Source: JAFMDF01 sp965222705
GTDB taxonomy: Bacteria; Bacteroidota; Bacteroidia; Chitinophagales; Saprospiraceae
Assembly (NCBI GenBank): GCA_965222705.1
Contig: CBDCUO010000040.1
Coordinates: 66,798 to 130,797, forward strand
Length of the DNA: 64,000 bases
Reading direction: 5' to 3'
Part shown: in pieces, positions 17,073 to 26,098 of the stretch
How the letters are laid out: every line of letters begins with the position of its first letter
How positions within the stretch are numbered: the first letter of the stretch is position 1
Program-made: the position numbers and the translations under genes
The notes under the pieces: generated by a model
What the model saw: the letters and a program-made list of their open reading frames with translations, nothing else
Database searches by the model: none
What the model was told of the DNA's origin: nothing

Positions 17073-17098
17073 TTCGGCGCAAATTTAGTAGCGCCGAA
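17073..17098 (-). terminator. Hairpin just downstream of rsmA
   Basis: TTCGGCGC (17073-17080) and GCGCCGAA (17091-17098) form a perfect 8-bp stem with a 10-base loop. It lies 11 nt past the rsmA stop codon. On the rsmA strand a T-rich stretch precedes the stem and no T-tract follows it, so it may be a weak terminator or an RNA-stabilising end. Confidence 0.45.
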
Positions 17099-17109
17099 AA
17101 AACCCTTTT

Positions 17110-17880
17110 TCATCTATATGCCTCTACCCAATTAGTCAATCGTACGAACTCTTCCAAAGAGAGTTGTTCTGGTCGCTTTTTCAAGAAGGGATCAGCTAAA
17201 AAAGCTGCATTTTTTGAAAATGCTTTGAGCGTATTGCGCAGCATTTTTCGTCGTTGTCCAAAGGTCTGCTTAACTATCTTTTTGAATAATTGTTCGTTAC
17301 AACCCAATTCATAGCCATCTTTTCGGATTAATTGAATGACCGCAGACTGTACCTTTGGCGGAGGATTAAAATTTTCTTTGTCCACTTCAAATAATAACTC
17401 TCCACTATAATGTGCTTGTATTAATACGCTAATGACCCCATAGGTTTTGCTGCCAGGACCTGCGACAACTCTCTCCGCCACTTCTTTCTGAAACATGCCG
17501 ACCATCTCAGGTATTTGGTCTTTATATTCTAGCATTTTAAAGAGAATTTGGGTGGAAATATTATAGGGGAAATTGCCAATAAGCCCAAAGGCTTGATTTT
17601 TAAAAAATAATTCCAATGGTACTTTCAAAAAGTCTTCCTCAATTATTTGGCCTTTGAGGGAGGGATAATTTTTTTTTAAATAAAAAACCATATCTCTATC
17701 CGCTTCTATAAGTATCAATTCAAAACTTTGGCGAATTAAATACTTAGTGAGCATCCCCCTACCGGGACCCACCTCTAGCACTTTCTGATAAGTACTAGTT
17801 AATTTTAGGCTATTGGCAATACGCATTGCCAATTCTTCATTATTTAAAAAATGCTGTCCGTATGATTTCTTTGCTTTCAA
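17110..17880 (-). CDS. rsmA: 16S rRNA (adenine(1518)-N6/adenine(1519)-N6)-dimethyltransferase
   Basis: The product has 256 residues, the usual KsgA/RsmA length. It starts MKAKKSYGQHFLNN, the family signature, then has the S-adenosylmethionine-binding motif VLEVGPGRGMLTKYL and the catalytic GNFPYNIST (the NxPY tetrad). The C-terminal part has NPPPKVQSAVIQL and FGQRRKMLRNTLK, both characteristic. The enzyme dimethylates two adjacent adenines in the 3' hairpin of 16S rRNA late in 30S assembly. The gene is intact and stands alone, divergent from the aminopeptidase. Confidence 0.95.
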   Translation of the reverse strand: MKAKKSYGQHFLNNEELAMRIANSLKLTSTYQKVLEVGPGRGMLTKYLIRQSFELILIEADRDMVFYLKKNYPSLKGQIIEEDFLKVPLELFFKNQAFGLIGNFPYNISTQILFKMLEYKDQIPEMVGMFQKEVAERVVAGPGSKTYGVISVLIQAHYSGELLFEVDKENFNPPPKVQSAVIQLIRKDGYELGCNEQLFKKIVKQTFGQRRKMLRNTLKAFSKNAAFLADPFLKKRPEQLSLEEFVRLTNWVEAYR

Positions 17881-17950
17881 ATGTCTATAAATAGCTGTTT
17901 GCCAGAAACAATTAGTGAAAAAATACTTTAAAGTAAAGATAAAGAATTCG

Positions 17951-17958
17951 TACCTTTG
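17951..17958 (+). promoter_or_regulatory. -7 promoter element for the aminopeptidase gene
   Basis: TACCTTTG matches the Bacteroidota -7 consensus TAnnTTTG exactly and lies about 48 nt upstream of the aminopeptidase ATG. A clear TTTG at -33 is not seen; the region there reads actttaaagt. Transcription would begin around 17965. Confidence 0.5.
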
Positions 17959-18005
17959 TCCGTTTTTGAAAAAAATAGAGTGACACCTAAATTTTGCATA
18001 GAGAA

Positions 18006-19465
18006 ATGAGCTTTAGCATAAATCTGATTGACGCACCCTGTCCAAATGACAATTTATTGATTTTAAGCAATAAGGAAAACATTAGTTGGGCAGTTGAATA
18101 TTTAACCGCTTCCGAAAGCAATTATTTGGCCCATGCCGCCAAAAGTAACATTAATTACGTGTTTTTTCCAAAAGAACACCGAGGTCTAATCATCCAGTTT
18201 TTAGAAACTACCAAAGAAATCAATGCTCAAAGAGAATGGTATCGCCTTGCGGGTAATGATATCGTCACTACGGTTTCTCATTATAAAATGGATGCCATCA
18301 CACTAGTCAATAAAGCCAACGAGGATTTTACAGCCGAATACCTGAGGGGATGGTTTTGGGAAGCTATCGCTTTACCAAATATTTTAGTGAACAAGAGGAG
18401 CCAATAAAAGGAGCTAAAAAGATTCGAGTACTAAAAAAATTGCTCTCAGAAGAAGCATTGTCCGATTTGAACGCCGTGCTGTACGCTACTTATAAAGCCC
18501 GAGACTTGGTCAATGAACCTCAATCATACTTGACCGCGGCCAAAATGAGCGAAGAAATTGAAGCATTGGGCCTTCAACACGGTTTTTCGGTAGAAACGCT
18601 GGATAAACAAAAAATACAAGCATTTGAAAATGGGTGGCTTACTGGCGGTTAACAAAGGGAGCTTTGCGCCTCCGAGGTTTTGTATTTTGGAATGGAAACA
18701 TCCAAAAGCCAAAAATGAAAAACCCATTGTGCTAGTAGGGAAAGGGGTTGTATTCGATACCGGGGGAATAAACCTGAAGCCTACTCAGGCATCCCTCGAT
18801 ACCATGGAAATGCGATATGGCGGGTGCGGCCACCGTGATTGGGGCAATAGTAGCCATTTCAAAAGCACAACTTCCGCTGCATATTATAGCCCTAGTTCCC
18901 GCCACAGACAATCGCCTTGGTTATAACGCCTACCTTCCCGGCGATGTAATCACGATGTACGATGGTACAACGGTCGAAATACTCAATACCGATGCAGAAG
19001 GCCGGCTCATTTTAGCAGATGCGCTGCACTATGCCAAAAAATATAAGCCTGAGTTGGTGCTTGATTTTGCGACTTTGACCGGCTCGGCGGTAAGATCGCT
19101 GGGCCAGCACGCCATTTGCTATATGGGAACCGCTCCCAAAGAAATAAAAAAGACATTTGGAGGAAAGCGGAGAAACGGTTTTTGAAAGATTGGTAGAATT
19201 TCCGCTTTGGGAAGAATATGGGCAGCAACTCAAATCTGGTATTGCAGACCTAAAAAATGTCGGCGGACCCACCGCCGGAATGATTACTGCCGGAAAGTTT
19301 TTAGAGCATTTTACGGACTACCCCTGGCTACATTTCGATATTGCCGGGCCTGCCTACTTAAGGGCATCTGACGGCTATCGGTCAAAAGATGGCACGGGAG
19401 TTGGTGTTCGATTAATCTTTGACTTCTTAAAAAAATATAGTAGAGTTCGATCAAACATGAATTGA
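18006..19465 (+). CDS. M17 leucyl aminopeptidase family protein, frame broken four times
   Basis: The pieces fall in different frames but in correct order for a cytosolic M17 aminopeptidase of about 485 residues: N-terminal domain (MSFSINLIDAP), linker (ARDLVNEPQSYLTA), catalytic start (GLLAVNKGSFAPPRF; VLVGKGVVFDTGGINLKP), the intact signature NTDAEGRLILADAL, and the C-terminus (GGPTAGMITAGKFLEHF). Breaks: a G probably missing in 18346-18349; an extra A in 18627-18630; five bases missing at 18814-18818; an extra G at 19159-19160. The third removes the Asp of the metal-binding MxxDMAG motif. The ATG at 18006 is chosen because the only upstream start is a TTG. Members of this family release N-terminal residues from peptides using two metal ions. 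Confidence 0.8.
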
Positions 19466-19483
19466 TTAGCGATTAATTGAAAA

Positions 19484-20440
19484 ATGAAAATGCCACAAAC
19501 GGAATCAGTAAAAGGTTTTATTGTTGAAAAAATAATTCACTATCAGCATTGTCCACTATGCGCATCAAAAAATATTGGGTTAAATCTGGCGATAAAAGAT
19601 TACTCCATTTCTCAGGAGGCTTTTGAAATATATGAATGCGCAGATTGTAGTTTTCATTTCACTCAAAATGTTCCTTCGCCCGCCTCCATTACGCCTTACT
19701 ATAAAAGCGATGCCTATATTTCTCATAATCAAAACAAAGAAGGGCTTGTCCATAAAATATACCACTATGCCCGCACCTTAATGCTCAACCGAAAAAAAAG
19801 GCTGATTCAAAAACTAACCAAGGGCAATCGCTTGTTGGATGTAGGAAGTGGCATCGGATATTTTCTGGGCTATATGTACCAACATGGCTATGAGGTAGAG
19901 GGAATTGAAATTGACGAAGATGCCCGAAGGGCCACCAAAAATAATTTTGGAATAGAGGTAGCACAACCTGCAGCTTTATTAAACGAAGAACCCACTCGTC
20001 AAGTGGACATCGTGACCATGTGGCATGTACTAGAGCATCTACACGATATGAATGCCTACATGACCAGCATCCATAAGAAAATGAAAAAGGAGGCTTTTTT
20101 ATTAATTGCCGTACCTAATCATACCTCCTACGATGCCCAATATTATGGAAAGTACTGGGCAGCCTATGATGTTCCGCGCCATCTATGGCACTTCTCACCC
20201 AAAACGATCGCCCGATTAGCACACCAAACCGGTTTTGAGGTCATTGACCAAAAGCGACTACCTTTGGATCCCTTTTATAATTCCTTTTTTAGTGAAAGGC
20301 ATAAATCCAATAAATTATCTTTTATCTTTGGAGCTATAATTGGGTTGATTTCTTACTTGGTAAGTATTATCAACCCTTCTAGGACTAGTTCTCCTGTTTA
20401 TATTTTGAAAAAAATAGACTTAGTAAAGATAAAAAAATGA
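19484..20440 (+). CDS. Zinc-ribbon class I SAM-dependent methyltransferase
   Basis: The product has 318 residues. The N-terminus has two CxxC pairs (HCPLCAS and YECADC) forming a zinc ribbon, then a Rossmann-type methyltransferase with motif I RLLDVGSGIGYFL and the acidic loop VEGIEIDEDA. The text TMWHVLEHLHDMNAYM and LIAVPNHTSYDA matches the Methyltransf_23 type often found in cell-surface sugar and lipid modification. The C-terminus has a hydrophobic stretch (FIFGAIIGLISYLVSII) that may attach it to the membrane. The substrate is unknown. The stop overlaps the rpiB start by 4 nt (ATGA), indicating translational coupling. Confidence 0.82.
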   Translation: MKMPQTESVKGFIVEKIIHYQHCPLCASKNIGLNLAIKDYSISQEAFEIYECADCSFHFTQNVPSPASITPYYKSDAYISHNQNKEGLVHKIYHYARTLMLNRKKRLIQKLTKGNRLLDVGSGIGYFLGYMYQHGYEVEGIEIDEDARRATKNNFGIEVAQPAALLNEEPTRQVDIVTMWHVLEHLHDMNAYMTSIHKKMKKEAFLLIAVPNHTSYDAQYYGKYWAAYDVPRHLWHFSPKTIARLAHQTGFEVIDQKRLPLDPFYNSFFSERHKSNKLSFIFGAIIGLISYLVSIINPSRTSSPVYILKKIDLVKIKK

Positions 20441-20877
20441 AGGCCTTGACTATCGCTATTGGCTGCGACCACGCCGGCTATCCATACAAAGATGGCATCA
20501 TTAATCTTTTAGACCAACAAGATCATACCGTTCTCGATTTTGGCACGCACTCCAGCAACTCGGTTGACTATCCCGATTTTGTGCATCCTACCGCAAATAG
20601 CATAGAAAGCGGCGAAGCAGATTTAGGCATCCTACTATGCGGAAGTGGCAACGGCGTGGCCATAACTGCTAATAAGCATCAACACATTCGAGCTGCCCTA
20701 TGCTGGACAGATGAAATCGCTGCACTTGCTCGTCGGCATAATGACGCCAATATGATTTGCCTACCCGTCCGTTTTATTACCGAAGCATTGGCTTTGAAAA
20801 TGGTTAATACCTTTCTTGCTACGGAATTTGAGGGTGGTCGCCACGCACGAAGAGTGGGGAAGATTGCTTGTGGATAA
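20437..20877 (+). CDS. rpiB: Ribose-5-phosphate isomerase B
   Basis: The product has 146 residues, typical for RpiB/LacAB proteins. GCDHAGYPYK holds the substrate-binding Asp-His, and LLCGSGNGVAITANK holds the catalytic Cys and the phosphate loop; the closing GGRHARRVGKI is also conserved. It interconverts ribose 5-phosphate and ribulose 5-phosphate in the pentose phosphate pathway. It overlaps the upstream methyltransferase by 4 nt. A LacA/B-type allose isomerase role cannot be excluded by sequence alone but is less likely without neighbouring sugar genes. Confidence 0.93.
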   Translation: MKALTIAIGCDHAGYPYKDGIINLLDQQDHTVLDFGTHSSNSVDYPDFVHPTANSIESGEADLGILLCGSGNGVAITANKHQHIRAALCWTDEIAALARRHNDANMICLPVRFITEALALKMVNTFLATEFEGGRHARRVGKIACG

Positions 20878-20959
20878 AAGCACAAAATAATCTATTTTTT
20901 ATCCAGACCTCCCTTTTAGCATTCCTTTTCCATATCATCATAATCAAAATAGCCTTTTT

Positions 20960-23900
20960 TTGAAATCAGGAAAACTACTACATAATATCAAAATCATCTC
21001 TGCCGGAGCAGGCAGTGGAAAAACCTACCGCCTGACCGAAGAAATGGTAGCCTTGCTACAAGGCGATGTTAGAGCAAGTGGCATTATTGCGACCACCTTT
21101 ACTAATAAAGCAGCCGCAGAATTACAGGAACGAGTCCGGATCAAGTTACTAGAAAAAAAGTTGACAAAAGAAGCCGATCAACTCGCTAATGCCTTGATCG
21201 GTACGGTGCATGGTTTAGGGGTTAAATTATTAAAACGCTTTGCTTTTGAAGCAGGTGTTTCGCCGCAGGTGGACATTATGGCCGAAGGAGACCACCAATT
21301 GATGTTCAATCAGTCGCTTTCTACGGTTTTGACGCAGGAGCGAATGGAGCGTATGGCGTATTTCAGCAATCGACTGGGCTTGGATAAAAGGGGCAATTAC
21401 GATTGGCGAAAAGAGGTAAAAAAGGTTACAGACATTGCCCGAGCTAACGATTTCTCTATCAAAATATTAGAAAAAAGTAAAATTCTTTCTTTTGAAAACT
21501 TTAAAACTTTTTTGGGAAAACCCAACCCAAAATCGAATACCCTCCTCAATGAGCTAAAGACGCTGTCGGAAGCAATCATCGAAGAGTTAGCAAACAATGA
21601 AGATAGCACAAAAGTCACCCACTCAGCCGTAGAAACCCTCAAGGGGTTCTTGCAAAAAATAAAGCTAAAAGGAGCTTTAGAGTGGCATGAATGGGTCAAA
21701 ATCAGCAAAATAAAGGTCGGCGCAAAAAGCAAGGAAACGATAGAATCATTAGTGGACTTGGCTTTAAAACATGACAGCGACCCTACTTTTCACGAGGACA
21801 TTCAGCAGTTTATTTACGGCATTTTTGACATTGCTATTGAAGCCATTAAAGAATATGAAAACTATAAAAAACGACGGGGATTGATTGATTATATTGACAT
21901 GGAGTTGCACGTTAAAAGATTATTGAATAATCCACAAGTGCAAAATGTGCTTCGAGAAGAGTTGGACTTGCTCATGGTGGATGAATTTCAGGACACCAGC
22001 CCCATCCAGTTGGAAATATTTTTAAAACTATCCCAATTTGCTAAATACTCCGTTTGGGTTGGCGATCCAAAGCAGTCCATTTACGGGTTTAGAGGAGCCG
22101 ATCCTAGACTGATGAAAGAAATTATTAAGCAAACAGGTGGGGTCAAAAAGGAAGATATTCAAGTCTTTTCCTGGCGGTCGAGGACAGCTATCGTTCATGC
22201 AACTAATGCCCTATTCACAAAAGCCTTTGATGATTTACCAGCAGAACAGGTCGTTTTAAAACCTCAGCGGACTGAAGAAAAACTCAAAAAGGAAGTAAGT
22301 AATGAAGCTGACCTAAATTTTTGGGGGCATGCACTCCTCCATTGGCATTTTCATTTTGAAGATGGTGGTAAACGCCTCCCTGGCCGACCCTGGATGGAAA
22401 ATTGTATTGCCACCTCTATCAAAGAACTACTCGAATCTGGCAAGCTGATTTTTCCAAAAGGAGAAAATAAGCCTCGAATGGCACGAGCAGGAGATATTGC
22501 CATTTTATGCCGATCTAATGCCTTGTGCGATACAATGGCGGAGGCCCTCCACCGCACAGGCATCAAAGCCGCTACCTCCCGCACAGGGCTACTGGAAACA
22601 GCAGAGGCCAAATTGGTTTTAGCTTGTTTAAAATTTATTGTTAGCAAAAATGATCCACTATCCATCGCTGAAATTTTAAAGCTCGCATCCGGACAAAAAC
22701 TAGAAGAAATTATTAAAAACCGGCTGGATTTTTTGCAAAAAGCAATTGTAGAAGAAATCCCTGAATGGCTCTGGGCTTTAGAGGCGAATTATATCAAACA
22801 ACTGGGCGATTTAAGAGAACAGGTAACAGAATTGTCTAGCTCTGAGATCATTAATTTAGTGCTGGAAGAACTGGATTTAAGGCGCATTCTCGCCAGTTGG
22901 GGTAATGTAGAGCAACGGCTGGACAATGTGGACGAATTGAGGCATTTGGCCTTATCTTATGAAGAAAACTGCAATCGCTTGCATACGGCAGCCACATTAG
23001 GAGGCTTTCTACTATGGCTCACCAATTTGGGTATAGAAAATATGGACCACCAAAGCTCGGGAGCGGGAAAAGACGCAGTCAATGTACTGACCTACCACAA
23101 AAGCAAAGGACTGGAGTGGCCCATTGTCATTTGTCACAGCTTAGAGGGTAGCTTACAAGATAGAATATGGGGGGTTCAGGTTATTCCAGAAAGCAAAGCA
23201 ATAGATTTGGATAATATTCTGGGTAATCGCTGGTTGCGCTATTGGGTTAATCCCTATGCAGATCAAATCAAAAACACCCTGTTAGAGGAGCGACTGAATG
23301 GGAGCGAAGAAAAAAAAATAGCACGAACAGAGGCTTTGCGGGAAGAAGCTCGTTTACTTTATGTAGGCATTACTCGTGCAAGGGACTACCTGATTTTTCC
23401 CAGCAGAAATGCTCCCACTAAGTGGCTCAATCGGGTCTGGCACCAAGGCGATGAAACGATACCGACTCTAGATCATTATACGACTGATTCGCCGTGGGTT
23501 TGGGAAAAAAACATTTTACAACTGGATACCAGAATATTCCCTTATCCAAAAGACTTTACGACAATGGAACCAGTAGAGGGCAAAATTATTTTTTTAGAAA
23601 AAAGAAATGGGAAAGCCGAGCATTTGATTTACCCTATTGATATTGATCGCGAATATTTTCAAACGGAAATGTCCGCCAAAATCAAAAATACTTTTCAATA
23701 CGCCTCTAAGCTATTATTAAAAGAAGAAAGCAATCAATACGCCGCAGCTAAAGCAATAAAAGCCTTTTTGACAGTGGACAATTTAAAGCTCTCCACAGTA
23801 GAACGATTTGATTTGGCAGAAGCGATTATTGATCGCTTTGGCATTGCGGAAATGCTCGAATCACGCAGTTTGGTGGCTCATTCTAAGACCTATCTAACCT

Positions 23901-24223
23901 TTTTAGAACAAACTTTTCAACCAGCTAAAACTCATAAAAAATACCCCCTTCGCTATCATTATAAAAATCGCTTATTTGATAAAATTATTGATTTAATTTT
24001 GGAAACGAATACTGGGCTAATTATTATCCAAAATAGTGGCTTTGCAAAAGCTCCTAGAGAATGGAAAAACAAGGCTTTAAAGCTAAGTCCCTGGTTTTTT
24101 CTGGCAAAGGAAGGATTGGAAGCGGTTTTTAAAAGAAAGGATGTTCGATGCTTTGTGCATTTTCCGCTAGGAGGTGGATTGGTAGAACTAGAAGTCGAGC
24201 GATTGAATGCTGTCACCATTTAA
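20960..24223 (+). CDS. UvrD/AddA-like DNA helicase with degenerate nuclease end
   Basis: The product has 1087 residues. Helicase motifs in order: Walker A SAGAGSGKTYRL (14-25), DEAD-like box LMVDEFQDTSP (about 338), GDPKQSIYGFRGADP (about 367), LTYHKSKGLEWPIVI (about 707) and LLYVGITRARDYLIFP (about 798). This matches superfamily 1A helicases of the AddA/RecB group that unwind broken DNA ends for recombination. The C-terminal region resembles the RecB-type nuclease (RLFDKIIDLILETNTG near 1002), but where DYK is expected it reads IIIQNSG, so cleavage activity is doubtful. No addB gene is adjacent. No ATG precedes Walker A; the start is a TTG at 20960, with an in-frame stop at 20888 limiting any extension. 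The argB start lies 13 nt beyond its stop. Confidence 0.85.
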   Translation: MKSGKLLHNIKIISAGAGSGKTYRLTEEMVALLQGDVRASGIIATTFTNKAAAELQERVRIKLLEKKLTKEADQLANALIGTVHGLGVKLLKRFAFEAGVSPQVDIMAEGDHQLMFNQSLSTVLTQERMERMAYFSNRLGLDKRGNYDWRKEVKKVTDIARANDFSIKILEKSKILSFENFKTFLGKPNPKSNTLLNELKTLSEAIIEELANNEDSTKVTHSAVETLKGFLQKIKLKGALEWHEWVKISKIKVGAKSKETIESLVDLALKHDSDPTFHEDIQQFIYGIFDIAIEAIKEYENYKKRRGLIDYIDMELHVKRLLNNPQVQNVLREELDLLMVDEFQDTSPIQLEIFLKLSQFAKYSVWVGDPKQSIYGFRGADPRLMKEIIKQTGGVKKEDIQVFSWRSRTAIVHATNALFTKAFDDLPAEQVVLKPQRTEEKLKKEVSNEADLNFWGHALLHWHFHFEDGGKRLPGRPWMENCIATSIKELLESGKLIFPKGENKPRMARAGDIAILCRSNALCDTMAEALHRTGIKAATSRTGLLETAEAKLVLACLKFIVSKNDPLSIAEILKLASGQKLEEIIKNRLDFLQKAIVEEIPEWLWALEANYIKQLGDLREQVTELSSSEIINLVLEELDLRRILASWGNVEQRLDNVDELRHLALSYEENCNRLHTAATLGGFLLWLTNLGIENMDHQSSGAGKDAVNVLTYHKSKGLEWPIVICHSLEGSLQDRIWGVQVIPESKAIDLDNILGNRWLRYWVNPYADQIKNTLLEERLNGSEEKKIARTEALREEARLLYVGITRARDYLIFPSRNAPTKWLNRVWHQGDETIPTLDHYTTDSPWVWEKNILQLDTRIFPYPKDFTTMEPVEGKIIFLEKRNGKAEHLIYPIDIDREYFQTEMSAKIKNTFQYASKLLLKEESNQYAAAKAIKAFLTVDNLKLSTVERFDLAEAIIDRFGIAEMLESRSLVAHSKTYLTFLEQTFQPAKTHKKYPLRYHYKNRLFDKIIDLILETNTGLIIIQNSGFAKAPREWKNKALKLSPWFFLAKEGLEAVFKRKDVRCFVHFPLGGGLVELEVERLNAVTI

Positions 24224-24236
24224 CTTCAAAACCGCA

Positions 24237-25019
24237 ATGAATCGGAAGGCATTAACAATTTTTAAAATTGGCGGAAATATTATTAATGATAAGGCTCTAT
24301 TGGCTAAAGTTTTAAAAGACTTTTCCAATCTAAAGGAACCCAAAATTCTGGTGCACGGCGGCGGAAAGCGGGCAAGTACTTTAATGCGCCAAATGGGCCT
24401 TCAGCCAACACTCATAGAGGGTCGAAGAGTAACCGATGCAAAAACTTTAGAAATCGTCATCATGGTCTATGCAGGGCTGATTAATAAAAAAATAGTCGCA
24501 AACTTGCAGGCGATTGGCTGCAATGCAATTGGCTTAACGGGCGCGGATTTGAACGCCATTCAGTCGCATAAAAGAATCGTAGAAGAAATTGACTATGGTT
24601 TCGTAGGAGATATTGATAAAGTCAATGGGAGCGATATTTCAAGACTGCTAAATGCTGGTTTTATGCCTGTTTTTTGCGCTATTACCCACGATAAAAAGGA
24701 ACAATTACTAAATACCAACGCCGATAGTATTGCTGCTAACCTCGCAGTAGGAATGAGTGCCTTTTATGACGTGACACTAATTTTATGCTTCGAGAAAGCG
24801 GGCGTTTTAAAAGACCCCGAAAATGATAATTCCGTGATTCCTGTGATTAATTTTCAAAAATTTCAGGCATATAAACAGTCAGGCATCATTTCGGCGGGTA
24901 TGATTCCCAAAATGGAAGGTGCATTCTTTGCTCTACGAAATGGCACTAAAAAAGTAATCATTGCTGGAACAAAAGTCCTCGAAACAAACTCGCGAAAAGG
25001 AACGCATTTATGCTTGTGA
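24237..25019 (+). CDS. argB: Acetylglutamate kinase (amino-acid kinase family)
   Basis: The product has 260 residues from the ATG at 24237 (MNRKALTIFKIGGN); an upstream in-frame ATG at 24207 lies inside the helicase gene and adds ten poorly conserved residues. The phosphate loop is KIGGNIINDK, the glycine-rich substrate loop is LVHGGGKRAS, and later segments LNTNADSIAANLAVG and GVLKDPENDNSVIP fit ArgB. It phosphorylates N-acetylglutamate, the second step of arginine synthesis; some Bacteroidota use N-succinyl intermediates, which sequence reading alone cannot settle. It starts the argB-argE-argH run and overlaps argE by 10 nt. Confidence 0.88.
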   Translation: MNRKALTIFKIGGNIINDKALLAKVLKDFSNLKEPKILVHGGGKRASTLMRQMGLQPTLIEGRRVTDAKTLEIVIMVYAGLINKKIVANLQAIGCNAIGLTGADLNAIQSHKRIVEEIDYGFVGDIDKVNGSDISRLLNAGFMPVFCAITHDKKEQLLNTNADSIAANLAVGMSAFYDVTLILCFEKAGVLKDPENDNSVIPVINFQKFQAYKQSGIISAGMIPKMEGAFFALRNGTKKVIIAGTKVLETNSRKGTHLCL

Positions 25020-26077
25020 ATAAAGTCATAAAAGACGAAGTAATTGTTTTATTAAAAAAACTAATTGCGACCGAATCCTTTTCCAGGCAGGAGGACAAAA
25101 CGGCGGATTTAATCGATTACTTTCTCCGGCAGCAAGGGCTTAAAGTTGAGCGCGTTTATAATAATTTGATCGTTCGATCCAAGTATTGGTCTTCGGACAA
25201 ACCCGTTATTTTACTAAATTCTCACCACGATACCATAAAACCAGTAAGTGGCTATACCAAAAATCCCTTCAGCCCGGAAGTTTCTAAAGGCAAATTATAT
25301 GGCTTGGGTAGCAATGATGCAGGAGGGTCTTTAGTGGCTTTGATCGCTACTTTTTTGCACTTGCAAGCAGCAAAAGATTTACCTTATAATCTACTTTTTG
25401 TAGCCTCGGCGGAAGAAGAAATCTCTGGTCCAAATGGCATCGCTGCCATTAAAGACCAAATCGCGCCAGTTGACTTGGGTATTATTGGAGAACCAACCCA
25501 AATGCGAATGGCCATAGCAGAAAAGGGTCTAATGGTGGTTGATGCAAAAGCAATAGGAAGATCGGGTCACGCCGCCAGAGAAGAGGGCATCAATGCCATT
25601 TATATTGCGCTCAGGGACATCGAATGGATACAAAATTATGATTTTGAAAAAGTATCCAGTATTTTGGGTAAAACCAAAATGACGGTTTCCCAAATTCAGG
25701 CAGGCACTCAGCATAATGTCGTGCCAGCCAGTTGCCAATTCGTCATTGATATTCGCACCAATGAAGCCTATACCAATCGAGAAGTTTTCGATATTTTACA
25801 AAAAAATATCCAATCTAACCTGAAAGCCCGCTCTTTTCGTTTAAATTCTTCTAAAATTACACTAGACCATCCCATTGTAAAAAAGGGAATCGCTTTGGGC
25901 TTGGATTATTTTGGTTCCCCTACCCTTTCGGACCAAGCTTTGCTTCCTTTTACAACCTTAAAAATTGGTTGTGGCAAATCCGCACGCTCACATACAGCAG
26001 ATGAATTTATTTATTTAAAAGAAATCGAAATGGGTATGGAGATTTATTTGAAATTATTGGATGACCTGCGAATTTGA
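25010..26077 (+). CDS. argE: M20 family N-acetyl-ornithine/citrulline deacetylase
   Basis: The product has 355 residues. Metal-binding features of M20 peptidases are visible: NSHHDTIKPV (His and Asp ligands), GLGSNDAGGS (bridging Asp), VASAEEEISG (catalytic Glu pair) and GRSGHAAREEG in the dimerisation domain. Position between argB and argH makes it the arginine-pathway deacetylase. In Bacteroidota that carry the acylornithine carbamoyltransferase ArgF', this enzyme acts on the N-acylcitrulline rather than acetylornithine; argF is not in the window, so the substrate is inferred. It overlaps argB by 10 nt and precedes argH by 21 nt. Confidence 0.85.
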   Translation: MLVNKVIKDEVIVLLKKLIATESFSRQEDKTADLIDYFLRQQGLKVERVYNNLIVRSKYWSSDKPVILLNSHHDTIKPVSGYTKNPFSPEVSKGKLYGLGSNDAGGSLVALIATFLHLQAAKDLPYNLLFVASAEEEISGPNGIAAIKDQIAPVDLGIIGEPTQMRMAIAEKGLMVVDAKAIGRSGHAAREEGINAIYIALRDIEWIQNYDFEKVSSILGKTKMTVSQIQAGTQHNVVPASCQFVIDIRTNEAYTNREVFDILQKNIQSNLKARSFRLNSSKITLDHPIVKKGIALGLDYFGSPTLSDQALLPFTTLKIGCGKSARSHTADEFIYLKEIEMGMEIYLKLLDDLRI

Positions 26078-26098
26078 TAAAATAATAGAAAAAACTAT

